Shown one piece after another: positions 1-6,127 of a DNA stretch of 7,359 nt. The stretch comes from Pseudomonadota bacterium (GTDB taxonomy: Bacteria > Pseudomonadota > Alphaproteobacteria > Reyranellales > Reyranellaceae). How positions within the stretch are numbered: the first letter of the stretch is position 1; the number at the start of each line of letters is the position of its first letter. The DNA lies in the NCBI GenBank assembly GCA_023436825.1, contig JAEZHS010000225.1, positions 1 to 7,359 on the forward strand, read 5' to 3'. The position numbers and the translations under genes are program-made. A model generated the notes under the pieces. That model was not told where the DNA came from, made no database searches, and saw only the letters and a list, made by a program, of their open reading frames with translations.

Positions 1-9
1 ATCATACTG

Positions 10-44
10 TTCCGGACCGCGCGCGTCCGGCGCGCGGTCCGGAA
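10..44 (-). terminator. Hairpin terminator of the ABC importer operon
   Basis: Bases 10-24 and 30-44 are perfect reverse complements, giving a 15-bp stem (arm TTCCGGACCGCGCGC) around a 5-nt loop at 25-29. It begins 2 nt after the TGA stop of the ATPase gene, the last gene of the minus-strand operon, which is the expected place for transcription to end. No run of T follows the stem on the minus strand (bases 9-1 are mixed), so it is not a textbook intrinsic terminator. It may instead pause polymerase or protect the 3' end of the mRNA. A perfect dyad could also act on transcripts entering from the other side. Confidence 0.75.
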
Positions 45-46
45 GA

Positions 47-1024
47 TCAAGATTCCAAAAGAACGGTATCTTGATCGTTCCACGTCAGGCCGACCGCGTC
101 ACCCGGCTTGCGCGATGGCCGTTCGCCGGCGTGGGTCTCGCGCACCAGCAACGCGCGGCCGTTGCGGACGCTGACGCGCAGCAATGTCGATCCCCCCAGG
201 TAGTTCGCGGTCTCGACGATCCCGGAAATGCGCGCGCTGTCCGACACGATTCGGATCTTCTCCGGCCGCAGCGCTCGGGCCCGGGCCGGCTCCTCCAGGA
301 TGTTGATCTCACCGATGAAGTCGGCGACGAAACGCGTGCGCGGGCGCTCGTAGATCTCGGTCGGGGCGCCGACCTGCTCGACCTTGCCGTGGTTCATCAC
401 GGCGATGCGGTCGCTCATGGCCAGCGCCTCTTCCTGGTCGTGCGTGACGAACACCAGGGTGACGCCCAGCCGCTTCTGCAGTTCCTTGAGCTCGAACTGC
501 ATCTGCTGGCGCAGCTTGCGGTCGAGCGCGCCCAGCGGCTCGTCGCACAGCAGCACCGGCGGCTCGACGACCAGGGCGCGGGCGAGCGCCACGCGCTGTT
601 GCTGGCCGCCCGAGAGCTGGCCCGGTTTGCGGTCCTCCAGGCCGGTCAGCGCGACCTGGGCCAGCGCCGCCGTCACGCGGCGCTCGATGTCGGGCTTGGG
701 CACCTCCCGCATGCGCAAGCCGAAGGCCACGTTCTCGGCCACGGTGCGATGCGGGAACAGCGCATAGGATTGGAACACCATGCCCATGTCGCGCTTGTGC
801 ACGGCGACGTCGGTGATGTCCTGGCCGGCGACATGGACACGGCCGGAATCCGGCCGCTCGAAGCCGGCGATCATGCGCAGGCTGGTGGTCTTGCCGCAGC
901 CCGACGGTCCCAGCAGGGAGAAGAATTCGCCGGCGGCGATATCGAGCGTCACCCCATCGACGGCCAGCACGCGGCCGTCGAAGGTCTTGGTGACGTTGTC
1001 GAGCTTGATGGTGGCGGAGGTCAG
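47..1024 (-). CDS. ABC importer ATP-binding protein, PotA-like (spermidine/putrescine class)
   Basis: Cytoplasmic ATPase that powers the importer encoded just upstream. Residue numbers here count from the GTG at 970; add 18 for the proposed start. Visible motifs are Walker A GPSGCGKT (21-28), Q-loop FQSYALFPH (Q67), signature LSGGQQQR (119-126), Walker B VLLCDE (139-144), D-loop LGALD and H-loop VTHDQEEAL (H177). A TOBE-like C-terminal region (about 225-307) contains ALRPEKIRI, as in PotA-type proteins. The 307-residue GTG version lacks the first beta strand and the A-loop aromatic. The same frame continues upstream with [14 protein letters not shown], which supplies both, back to a CTG at 1024-1022. 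That CTG is preceded by GAAGGG at 7-nt spacing and lies 3 nt after the binding-protein stop. No ATG, GTG or TTG exists between that stop and the GTG at 970. The proposed length is 325 aa. The ATPase assignment is firm. The substrate (polyamine or another small organic cation or acid) and the CTG start are inference. Confidence 0.93.
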   Translation of the reverse strand: MTSATIKLDNVTKTFDGRVLAVDGVTLDIAAGEFFSLLGPSGCGKTTSLRMIAGFERPDSGRVHVAGQDITDVAVHKRDMGMVFQSYALFPHRTVAENVAFGLRMREVPKPDIERRVTAALAQVALTGLEDRKPGQLSGGQQQRVALARALVVEPPVLLCDEPLGALDRKLRQQMQFELKELQKRLGVTLVFVTHDQEEALAMSDRIAVMNHGKVEQVGAPTEIYERPRTRFVADFIGEINILEEPARARALRPEKIRIVSDSARISGIVETANYLGGSTLLRVSVRNGRALLVRETHAGERPSRKPGDAVGLTWNDQDTVLLES

Positions 1025-1027
1025 CGA

Positions 1028-2068
1028 TCAGCCCTTCAAAATCTTCGTCACGCGCGCGTCTATGTCTTCCTTGCGCGCGTTGTACCACTTCCAGTCGGGC
1101 TGGATCAGGGTCGCCACCTTGGCCTCGGTGGTGAGAAGCTTGGCGTCGTATTTGGCGTCGAGCTTCACCTTCTTGTTGGCCGGCGAATACCACACGCCCT
1201 CAGCCAAAAGCTTCTGCACGTCGGGCCGCAGCATGTAGTCGACATAGGCGAAGGCCAGTTCCTTGACCTTCGAGCCCGGTGTCACGTTCAGCACCTGCTC
1301 GAGCGCCATCACGCCCTCGGAGGGGCCGGCGAAATCGACAGGCTGCTGGTTCTGGCCCTCATAGCGATAGACGCCCGAATCGTGGATGACGCCCATCGAG
1401 ACCTCGCCCGACAGCAGCATCTTTTCCATCTGGCCCGTGAAATCCACGAGCTTGATCGGCTTCAGCTGCTCGAGCGCCTTGTAGGCGGCATCGAGGTCCT
1501 GCAGGCCCTTGCCGTAGATCTTGCCCAGCATCATGAGATGGCACTGGCCGAGGCTGTTGACCGGGATGATGTAGCTGCCGCGCGCGCCGGCGAGCTTGGG
1601 ATCGGCGAGGTCCTTCCACGAGGTCGGCTTGGTGAGGCCCTTGTCGGTGCGGAAGCCGAGCCCGATGGCGCTGGTGAAGATCGCCACGCCGACGATCTTG
1701 TCGCTCGCCGCCCATGGATAGACGTCGGCGACGTTGGGCGCTTCCTTGGTGGTGATCTTGGGCAACACCAGTCCCTCGGTCAGGCAGTTCCACTGCTCGT
1801 TGGAGTTGGTGTGCAGCACGTCATAGAGCGGATCGTTCTTGGGGCTGGCCTGCAGCTTCGGCACGTAGGGGAAGGCCTGGTCGGCCTGCACCGTGCACTT
1901 GAACTCCTTCTCGAAGGCCGGCAGGACCGTGGCCTTCATGATCTCGCCCCACTTGCCGCCCCAGGTCGTGATCTTGAGCGTCTTGGTCTGGGCGTGAAGG
2001 ATCGACGGCGCGGCAAGCGAAGCCGCGGCCAGAGCACTCGTACCGAGAATGCGACGACGTGAAATCAT
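1028..2068 (-). CDS. Tat-exported periplasmic substrate-binding protein of the ABC importer (PotD/PotF-like)
   Basis: Captures the solute in the periplasm and delivers it to the two permeases encoded upstream. With the ATG at 2068 the protein is 346 aa, normal for this family. The N-terminus MISRRRILG is a twin-arginine motif followed by an alanine-rich hydrophobic stretch and a likely cleavage site after LHA (A26, before Q27). The mature protein opens with LKITTWGGKWGEIM, the usual first strand of family 1/PotD-type binding proteins. Further typical segments include a hinge-region YVDYMLRPDVQKLL near the C-terminus. The same frame opens 11 codons earlier at a GTG (2101), but the ATG has AGAGGGGG 5 nt upstream and places the twin arginines at residues 4-5, so I chose the ATG. 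A Tat signal suggests export in folded form. The ligand cannot be read from the sequence; polyamine-like is the default for this family but may be wrong. Confidence 0.93.
   Translation of the reverse strand: MISRRRILGTSALAAASLAAPSILHAQTKTLKITTWGGKWGEIMKATVLPAFEKEFKCTVQADQAFPYVPKLQASPKNDPLYDVLHTNSNEQWNCLTEGLVLPKITTKEAPNVADVYPWAASDKIVGVAIFTSAIGLGFRTDKGLTKPTSWKDLADPKLAGARGSYIIPVNSLGQCHLMMLGKIYGKGLQDLDAAYKALEQLKPIKLVDFTGQMEKMLLSGEVSMGVIHDSGVYRYEGQNQQPVDFAGPSEGVMALEQVLNVTPGSKVKELAFAYVDYMLRPDVQKLLAEGVWYSPANKKVKLDAKYDAKLLTTEAKVATLIQPDWKWYNARKEDIDARVTKILKG
1032..1037 (-). promoter_or_regulatory. Ribosome binding site supporting the CTG start of the ATPase
   Basis: On the minus strand GAAGGG lies inside the last codons of the substrate-binding protein gene, 7 nt before the CTG at 1024-1022. 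The GTG at 970 has no purine-rich stretch at the right distance; ACGGCCGC precedes it. This site therefore favours the longer ATPase and suggests translational coupling to the upstream gene. Confidence 0.5.
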
Positions 2069-2073
2069 GGTGA

Positions 2074-2081
2074 CCCCCTCT
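2074..2081 (-). promoter_or_regulatory. Strong ribosome binding site of the substrate-binding protein gene
   Basis: AGAGGGGG on the minus strand lies 5 nt before the ATG at 2068-2066. It is the most purine-rich such site in the operon and decides the ATG over the GTG at 2101. A strong site fits the higher binding-protein to permease ratio that ABC importers usually need. Confidence 0.7.
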
Positions 2082-2101
2082 GTTCCCTTCTTGGTTCCCA
2101 C

Positions 2102-2929
2102 TTACAGTTTAACGTAGGCCTTCAGGCCGATCAGCCTTTCCAGCACCAGCACGACCGACAAAGCCAGCAAAATCGAGACCATCGAGGCGGCGGCAATGGC
2201 GCCGTCGAGGTCGAATTTCATGTAGTTGAACAGCACCACCGGCAGGGTCTCGCCCTTCGGGACCACCAGGAACAGCGACACGGGGAACTGGTCGAACGAG
2301 ACGATGAAGGCGAACACGCCGCCCGCGAACACGCCCGGCCGGATGAGCGGCAGCGTGACCTCGAAGAACACGCGCGTGGGACTGGCGCCCAGCACGGCGG
2401 CGGCCTCCTCGATGCGCCGGTCGAAATTATGCAGCACGGCCAAGGTCGTTCGGATGACGTAAGGCACGGCCACCAACGTGTGGGCCAGGATCAGCCCCCA
2501 CACCGGCCGGCCGATGCCGGCCAGCAGGTAGGCCTGGAACAGCGCCAGGCCGGTCAGGATGGCGGGCAGCATCAGGGGCGACATGAAGAAGGCCGTCAGG
2601 AACGACCGCCCCGGCAGGTTGCCGCGCGCCAGCGCCAGCGCACAGGCGCCGCCGATCACGATCGACAGCACCAGCACGCAGCCCGCCACCCACAGCGACA
2701 GCCAAAGCGCATTCATGAACTCCGGCGTACGGAAGAACTTCTCGAACCAGCGCAGGCTGACGCCGACCGGCGGGAAGGAGATGTAGGGCGTCGGATTGAG
2801 CGCGAACACCAGCACGATGGCGATGGGCGCCAGCAGGAAGGTGAGCAGCAGGCCGTTCAACGTGAGATAGGCCGCGCGCCCGGCGTCGAACGGCTGCTTG
2901 TTGCGGATGGTTCGAGGGGCGGCGCTCAT
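2102..2929 (-). CDS. ABC importer inner-membrane permease (PotC-like)
   Basis: One of the two membrane subunits that form the transport channel. From the ATG at 2929 the protein is 275 aa, the usual PotC size. After a short cytoplasmic tail come about six hydrophobic segments, roughly at residues 23-45, 72-100, 112-136, 142-165, 198-222 and 243-265. The conserved cytoplasmic EAA loop, which docks on the ATPase, is seen at about 174-199 (EEAAAVLGASPTRVF, then FEVTLPLIRPG). Its ATG overlaps the stop of the preceding permease gene (ATGA), and AGGGG lies 5 nt upstream, so the two permeases are probably translationally coupled. The reading frame stays open upstream to 3592, but that extension is antisense-like sequence within the other permease gene and has no membrane character. 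Confidence in family is high; substrate is unknown. Confidence 0.95.
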   Translation of the reverse strand: MSAAPRTIRNKQPFDAGRAAYLTLNGLLLTFLLAPIAIVLVFALNPTPYISFPPVGVSLRWFEKFFRTPEFMNALWLSLWVAGCVLVLSIVIGGACALALARGNLPGRSFLTAFFMSPLMLPAILTGLALFQAYLLAGIGRPVWGLILAHTLVAVPYVIRTTLAVLHNFDRRIEEAAAVLGASPTRVFFEVTLPLIRPGVFAGGVFAFIVSFDQFPVSLFLVVPKGETLPVVLFNYMKFDLDGAIAAASMVSILLALSVVLVLERLIGLKAYVKL

Positions 2930-3801
2930 GCCAGCCCCTGCTCGCCCGACAGGCGGGCCAGGATCCTGTTGTAGGCGACGACGATCAGCAGCGAGACCAG
3001 CAGCAGCACGACGCCCAGCGCACCCGCGAAGTTGGGATTGAAGCTGGTGCCGACCTGCTGGGCGATCAGCATGGGCAGGGTCAGCACGTCGGTGCCGCCC
3101 ATCAGCGAGGGCGTGACGTAGGCGCTGATCGAGAGTGCGAAGACCAGCAGCGAGCCCGCCAGGATGCCGGGCAGGCTGAGCGGCAGCGTGACCTCGACGA
3201 AGGCGCGCAGGCGACCGGCGCCCAGGCTGCGTGCGGCCTGCTCCAGCCGCTCGTCGATGCGGCCTATCACGCCGGTCAGAGTCAGCACCATGAAGGGTAC
3301 GTAGATATGGACCAGCGCCACCACCGTGCCGAACTCGTTGTACATCAGCGGCAATGGCTTGGAGACGATGCCCCAATCGACCAGCAGCGTGTTGATGACG
3401 CCCTTGTCCTGCAGGATGGTCATCCAGGCGAAGGTGCGCACCACGATGCCGGTCAGCATGGGCGCGATCACCGCCATCAGCACCAGGGCGTGACCGAGCC
3501 GCGACTGCATGCGCGCCATCCAGTGCGCCAGCGGATAGCCGATCAGCAGCGACACGACGGTGGTGATGAGGCCGATCCTGAGGGTGGCCCACAGCGCATC
3601 GTGATAGATGCCGGCGGTGTCGAAGACGAGGCGCTCGTAGTGGCGCGTCGTCAGGAAGGCGTTGGGGTTGGTGACGGGGTTGCCCGAGTAGAGCGACATC
3701 ATCGCCATGACGCCCAACGGCAGGGCGAAGAACAGCACGAACAGCAGCAGCGCGGGCGCCAGCAGCCAGGCGATCGGCGAAGGACGGGAAGCAACGGCCA
3801 T
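2926..3801 (-). CDS. ABC importer inner-membrane permease (PotB-like), first gene of the operon
   Basis: Partner of the downstream permease in the channel. From the ATG at 3801 the protein is 291 aa, with hydrophobic segments near residues 10-36, 70-92, 103-128, 157-178, 208-230 and 259-278. The EAA loop is at about 187-212 (EQAARSLGAGRLRAFVEV, then TLPLSLPG) and includes the conserved glycine at 194. A GTG 13 codons upstream (3840) gives MDRSIGFGHHTEP as an extra tail, but it has no ribosome binding site. The ATG at 3801 also has only a weak one (CGGA), yet it gives the usual short tail before the first membrane segment. As the first gene of the operon, its promoter must lie in the gap before the divergent transporter at 3885 or overlap that gene's start. 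Confidence 0.94.
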   Translation of the reverse strand: MAVASRPSPIAWLLAPALLLFVLFFALPLGVMAMMSLYSGNPVTNPNAFLTTRHYERLVFDTAGIYHDALWATLRIGLITTVVSLLIGYPLAHWMARMQSRLGHALVLMAVIAPMLTGIVVRTFAWMTILQDKGVINTLLVDWGIVSKPLPLMYNEFGTVVALVHIYVPFMVLTLTGVIGRIDERLEQAARSLGAGRLRAFVEVTLPLSLPGILAGSLLVFALSISAYVTPSLMGGTDVLTLPMLIAQQVGTSFNPNFAGALGVVLLLVSLLIVVAYNRILARLSGEQGLA

Positions 3802-3884
3802 GGGTTCCGTATGGTGGCCGAAGCCAATGCTTCGGTCCACGCCGAAGGACAGCGACTATTGGCCCATGCTAGGGCAATCGCGCC
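3802..3884. promoter_or_regulatory. Divergent gap between the ABC operon and the MFS gene
   Basis: These 83 bp must hold, or abut, the promoters of both divergent transcription units. I see no convincing -35/-10 pair on either strand. The clearest structure is a palindrome at 3818-3835. AGGG at 3871-3874, 10 nt before the MFS ATG, is a plausible ribosome binding site. If the first permease really starts at 3840, only 44 bp remain between the genes. Confidence 0.45.
3818..3835. repeat. Short perfect palindrome, possible operator
   Basis: CCGAAGC (3818-3824) and GCTTCGG (3829-3835) are reverse complements around CAAT. The palindrome lies between two divergent transport units, a common position for a regulator binding site. 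In the ABC operon leader it would also form a 7-bp RNA hairpin. No regulator gene is present nearby to pair it with. A 7-bp dyad can arise by chance in GC-rich DNA, so function is only inferred. Confidence 0.4.
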
Positions 3885-5096
3885 ATGGCATCCAAATTGC
3901 CGCTTGTGCTGCTGCTGATCGCGATCACCTGCCTCAGCCAGTTCTATCGCGTGTCCAACAGCGTGATCGCCCCCGAGCTGACACGGGATCTGGGCTTGAC
4001 GGCGCGGCAGCTCGGCTGGGCAGGCAGCGCGTTCTTCTTCGCGCTTTTCGCGGTGCAGGTTCCGGTCGGGATGTGGTTCGACCGCTACGGCGCGCGGCGC
4101 ACGGTGACGGCGCTGTCGGCGCTGGCCATGCTGGGCTCGCTGTGGATCGCGTTCGCGTCGGATGCCGCCGACCTGATCGGCGGCCGCGCCGCGGTCGGTG
4201 TCGGCTGTGCCGCCTCCTTCATGTCGGTGGTGTTCCTGTGCTCGCGATGGTTCGAGCCGGCGAAACTCGCGACGGCGCTCAGCTGGGTGTTCGCCGCGTC
4301 CAATATCGGCACGCTTGCCGCCGCCACCCCGCTTGCCTGGGTCGCCGCCACCATCGGCTGGCGCAACGGCTTCTTGGGCCTCGCCGCCCTCACCGTGCTC
4401 GTGGCCGCGGCTTTCTACGTCATCGTGCGCGACCGGCCGCCCAATGCGCCGGCACCGCCGACGCGACGCGAGAGCCTGAGCGAGATCTGGGACGGGCTTC
4501 TCGAAGTCTGGACGACGCCCGGCCTAGTGCCGGTGCTCGCCATGCACTTCTTCGCCTATGCCACCATGCTGACGGTGCTGGGCGTGTGGGGCGGCCCCTA
4601 CCTCTACGATGTCTACAAGCTCGACGCCGTGCAGCGCGGCAACGTGCTCCTGGTCATGGGCGTGGCCCAGATCCTGGGTATCCTGGCCTACGGGCCGATG
4701 GACCGCCTGTTGCGCTCGCGCAAGAAGGTCGTTCTGTCGGGGACCGCGATTTCGGCGATATTGCTGGCCCTGCTCGCCCTGCTGCCGCAGCCGCCGCTCG
4801 GGCTTACCATCATGCTGCTGACCGCCTTCTGCTTCTTCTGCGCCTTCGGCACGGTGATCGTGGCCCAGGGCCGCGCGCTCTTCCCGGATCGGCTGGCCGG
4901 CCGCGGGGTCACCACCGTCAACATGGCGCAATGCCTGGGGCTCACCGTCCTGCCGGCGCTTGTCGGCTATATCGTCGAGGCGTTCGGCAGCTCCGACCTC
5001 GCCTATCGCGCGGCCTTCGGCATACTGGGACTGGGGCTCGTGCTCGGCGCCAGCGTCTACGTCCGCTCGCACGACAGCGCCACCGCTCACGCGTAG
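3885..5096 (+). CDS. Major facilitator superfamily (MFS) transporter
   Basis: Inner-membrane secondary transporter of 403 aa, typical for a 12-helix MFS protein. The first half carries motif A in the loop between helices 2 and 3 (GMWFDRYGARR, residues 62-72), a motif-B-like helix 4 starting GRAAVGVGCAAS (R101), and the common end of helix 6, GWRNGFLGLAAL into RDRPP (about 158-186). A polar linker (about 186-208) joins the halves. The second half repeats a motif-A-like GPMDRLLRSRKK. No extra soluble domain is present. The ATG at 3885 puts helix 1 at once after MASK. The overall look is of the NarK/anion-cation branch of general permeases, but the substrate cannot be inferred. Divergence from an ABC importer could mean a shared theme, such as uptake against export, though nothing in the sequence proves it. 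The exported-protein gene 31 nt downstream is probably in the same transcript. Confidence 0.93.
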   Translation: MASKLPLVLLLIAITCLSQFYRVSNSVIAPELTRDLGLTARQLGWAGSAFFFALFAVQVPVGMWFDRYGARRTVTALSALAMLGSLWIAFASDAADLIGGRAAVGVGCAASFMSVVFLCSRWFEPAKLATALSWVFAASNIGTLAAATPLAWVAATIGWRNGFLGLAALTVLVAAAFYVIVRDRPPNAPAPPTRRESLSEIWDGLLEVWTTPGLVPVLAMHFFAYATMLTVLGVWGGPYLYDVYKLDAVQRGNVLLVMGVAQILGILAYGPMDRLLRSRKKVVLSGTAISAILLALLALLPQPPLGLTIMLLTAFCFFCAFGTVIVAQGRALFPDRLAGRGVTTVNMAQCLGLTVLPALVGYIVEAFGSSDLAYRAAFGILGLGLVLGASVYVRSHDSATAHA

Positions 5097-5116
5097 AGTA
5101 CTCGCTGCGAAAAACT

Positions 5117-5121
5117 GGGAG
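5117..5121 (+). promoter_or_regulatory. Ribosome binding site of the small exported-protein gene
   Basis: GGGAG lies 6 nt before the ATG at 5128 and fixes that start, rather than an in-frame ATG at 4960 inside the MFS gene. The site is partly within an imperfect inverted repeat: AGTACTC at 5097-5103 can pair with GAGTGCT at 5119-5125, with one G-T wobble. Confidence 0.6.
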
Positions 5122-5127
5122 TGCTCC

Positions 5128-5724
5128 ATGGGCCGCCGGATCTTCGGCATCGCAGTGGCCGGTCTGGCCGTCCTTCTGGCACTTGCCGCGGTGGCCCAGC
5201 CCGCGTCGGTACCGACGCCCGAACGCAACGACGAAACCCGCCTCGCCTTTCCCGACATGATCGGACCGGCGCGGAAGGTCGGCTCCATCGACTATTCCCG
5301 GACAAAGGGCATGCCCGAGCTCGGCTGGGCCTGGAACTATGAAACCCAGGCGATCACGACCACCTTTTACATCTACAATTTCGGCATCGCGTCGATCCCG
5401 TCCGGCGCTACCGGCAGCGCGGTGCTGACGCAGTTCCAGCAGGCCGTCGCCGACATCGAGATCGGCGCTCGGGCCGGGCGCTATGAACAGCTGAGGCCGT
5501 CGCAAGGGCCAGGCAACTGCACGGTCCGCACGATGGTCTTCCGATGCGTCACGTTCATGGCCGTCCTGCCGAAAGACAAGCGGCCGGTTTTCACCCGCCT
5601 GTTCGTGACGGGCTATCGCGATTATTTCCTGAAGATCAGGCAGGACTGGCCGCAAAATTCACCGGCCGCCACACGCGAGGTCGACGCCGTCATCCGGACC
5701 TTCGTCAGTTCTGCCAGCCCCTGA
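5128..5724 (+). CDS. Uncharacterised exported protein
   Basis: I do not recognise a family. The 198-aa product begins MGRRIFGIAVAGLAVLLALA, a clear Sec-type signal peptide with likely cleavage after AVA (A23, before Q24), so the mature protein of about 175 aa should be periplasmic or secreted. No further membrane segment is seen. It has just two cysteines, C131 and C140 (NCTVRTMVFRC), close enough for a disulfide in the periplasm. It is rich in aromatic residues around 66-85 (GWAWNYE, TTFYIYNF), with a helical stretch near 98-118 and a C-terminal helix from about 181. The pattern resembles small alpha/beta periplasmic proteins of unknown function. The start is set by GGGAG 6 nt upstream. It follows the MFS gene by 31 nt and ends 5 nt from the stop of the convergent cytochrome gene. 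Reality as a gene is well supported; function is open. Confidence 0.8.
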   Translation: MGRRIFGIAVAGLAVLLALAAVAQPASVPTPERNDETRLAFPDMIGPARKVGSIDYSRTKGMPELGWAWNYETQAITTTFYIYNFGIASIPSGATGSAVLTQFQQAVADIEIGARAGRYEQLRPSQGPGNCTVRTMVFRCVTFMAVLPKDKRPVFTRLFVTGYRDYFLKIRQDWPQNSPAATREVDAVIRTFVSSASP

Positions 5725-5729
5725 CGATC

Positions 5730-6110
5730 CTACTGCGTCGCCTGCTTGAGATAGGCCACGAGATCGGCAAGCTGTCCTGCATTCTTGACGCCGTTGAACA
5801 CCATCTTGGTGCCGGGCACCTTGGCCTTGGGATCGCGGTTGTACTCGGCCATCGTCGCCTCGTCCCAGACGATGCCGGACGTCTTCATGGCCTCGGAGAA
5901 TTCGAAGCCTGCGGCCGTGCCGGCCTTGCGGCCGAACACGCCGTGCAGATTGGGACCGGTGGGCTGGGCGCCGTCCTTCTCCAGGGTGTGGCAGGCCCGG
6001 CACTGCTGGTTGAAGACGCGCTGGCCACGCGTTGCATCGCCCGATTGGGCAGACGCCTGTGTTGCGAAACCGACGATCACGGCAACAACGGCACCTGCCC
6101 AAATCTTCAT
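5730..6110 (-). CDS. Periplasmic class I cytochrome c (c2-type)
   Basis: Small soluble electron carrier. The 126-aa precursor has a Sec signal peptide (MKIWAGAVVAVIVGFATQASA, cleavage after A21 before Q22), giving a mature protein of about 105 aa, normal for cytochrome c2. The haem-attachment motif CRACH is at residues 37-41, with H41 as the proximal ligand. The conserved TGPNLHGVFGRKAG follows at 51-64, and PGTKMVFNG places the likely distal ligand at M103. The C-terminal helix (112-123, GQLADLVAYLKQ) is as expected. The ATG at 6110 has GGAGA 6 nt upstream; the frame runs back to 6272, but that part overlaps the methyltransferase gene. It lies 17 nt downstream of that gene on the same strand, so co-transcription is likely. 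Redox partner is unknown; a role between the bc1 complex and an oxidase is usual for this class. Confidence 0.95.
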   Translation of the reverse strand: MKIWAGAVVAVIVGFATQASAQSGDATRGQRVFNQQCRACHTLEKDGAQPTGPNLHGVFGRKAGTAAGFEFSEAMKTSGIVWDEATMAEYNRDPKAKVPGTKMVFNGVKNAGQLADLVAYLKQATQ

Positions 6111-6116
6111 CACGTG

Positions 6117-6121
6117 TCTCC
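6117..6121 (-). promoter_or_regulatory. Ribosome binding site of the cytochrome c gene
   Basis: GGAGA on the minus strand, 6 nt before the ATG at 6110-6108. It lies in the 17-nt gap after the methyltransferase stop and decides the short, signal-peptide-bearing start over the longer open frame. Confidence 0.65.
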
Positions 6122-6127
6122 AAATGG

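Noticed and set aside
309..1193. A 294-codon minus-strand frame overlapping the ATPase and binding protein
   Set aside because: Frame-shifted shadow of the ATPase, with low-complexity Arg/Ala/Gly composition and no motif.
71..2062. A 663-codon plus-strand open frame opposite the ATPase and binding-protein genes
   Set aside because: It is antisense to two clear genes in GC-rich DNA, is rich in Arg, His, Gln, Gly and Ala as such shadows are, and shows no domain.
2930..3592. Upstream extension of the permease 2 frame
   Set aside because: It lies inside the permease 1 gene in another frame and has no membrane segments; the ATGA overlap and AGGGG site support the start at 2929.
4960..5127. Longer start for the exported protein at 4960
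   Set aside because: It overlaps the MFS 3' end, would bury the signal peptide inside the protein, and the ATG at 5128 has a good ribosome site.
4524..5655. Minus-strand open frames opposite the MFS and exported-protein genes
   Set aside because: Composition of antisense shadows, no recognisable domains, and no ribosome site that I could see.
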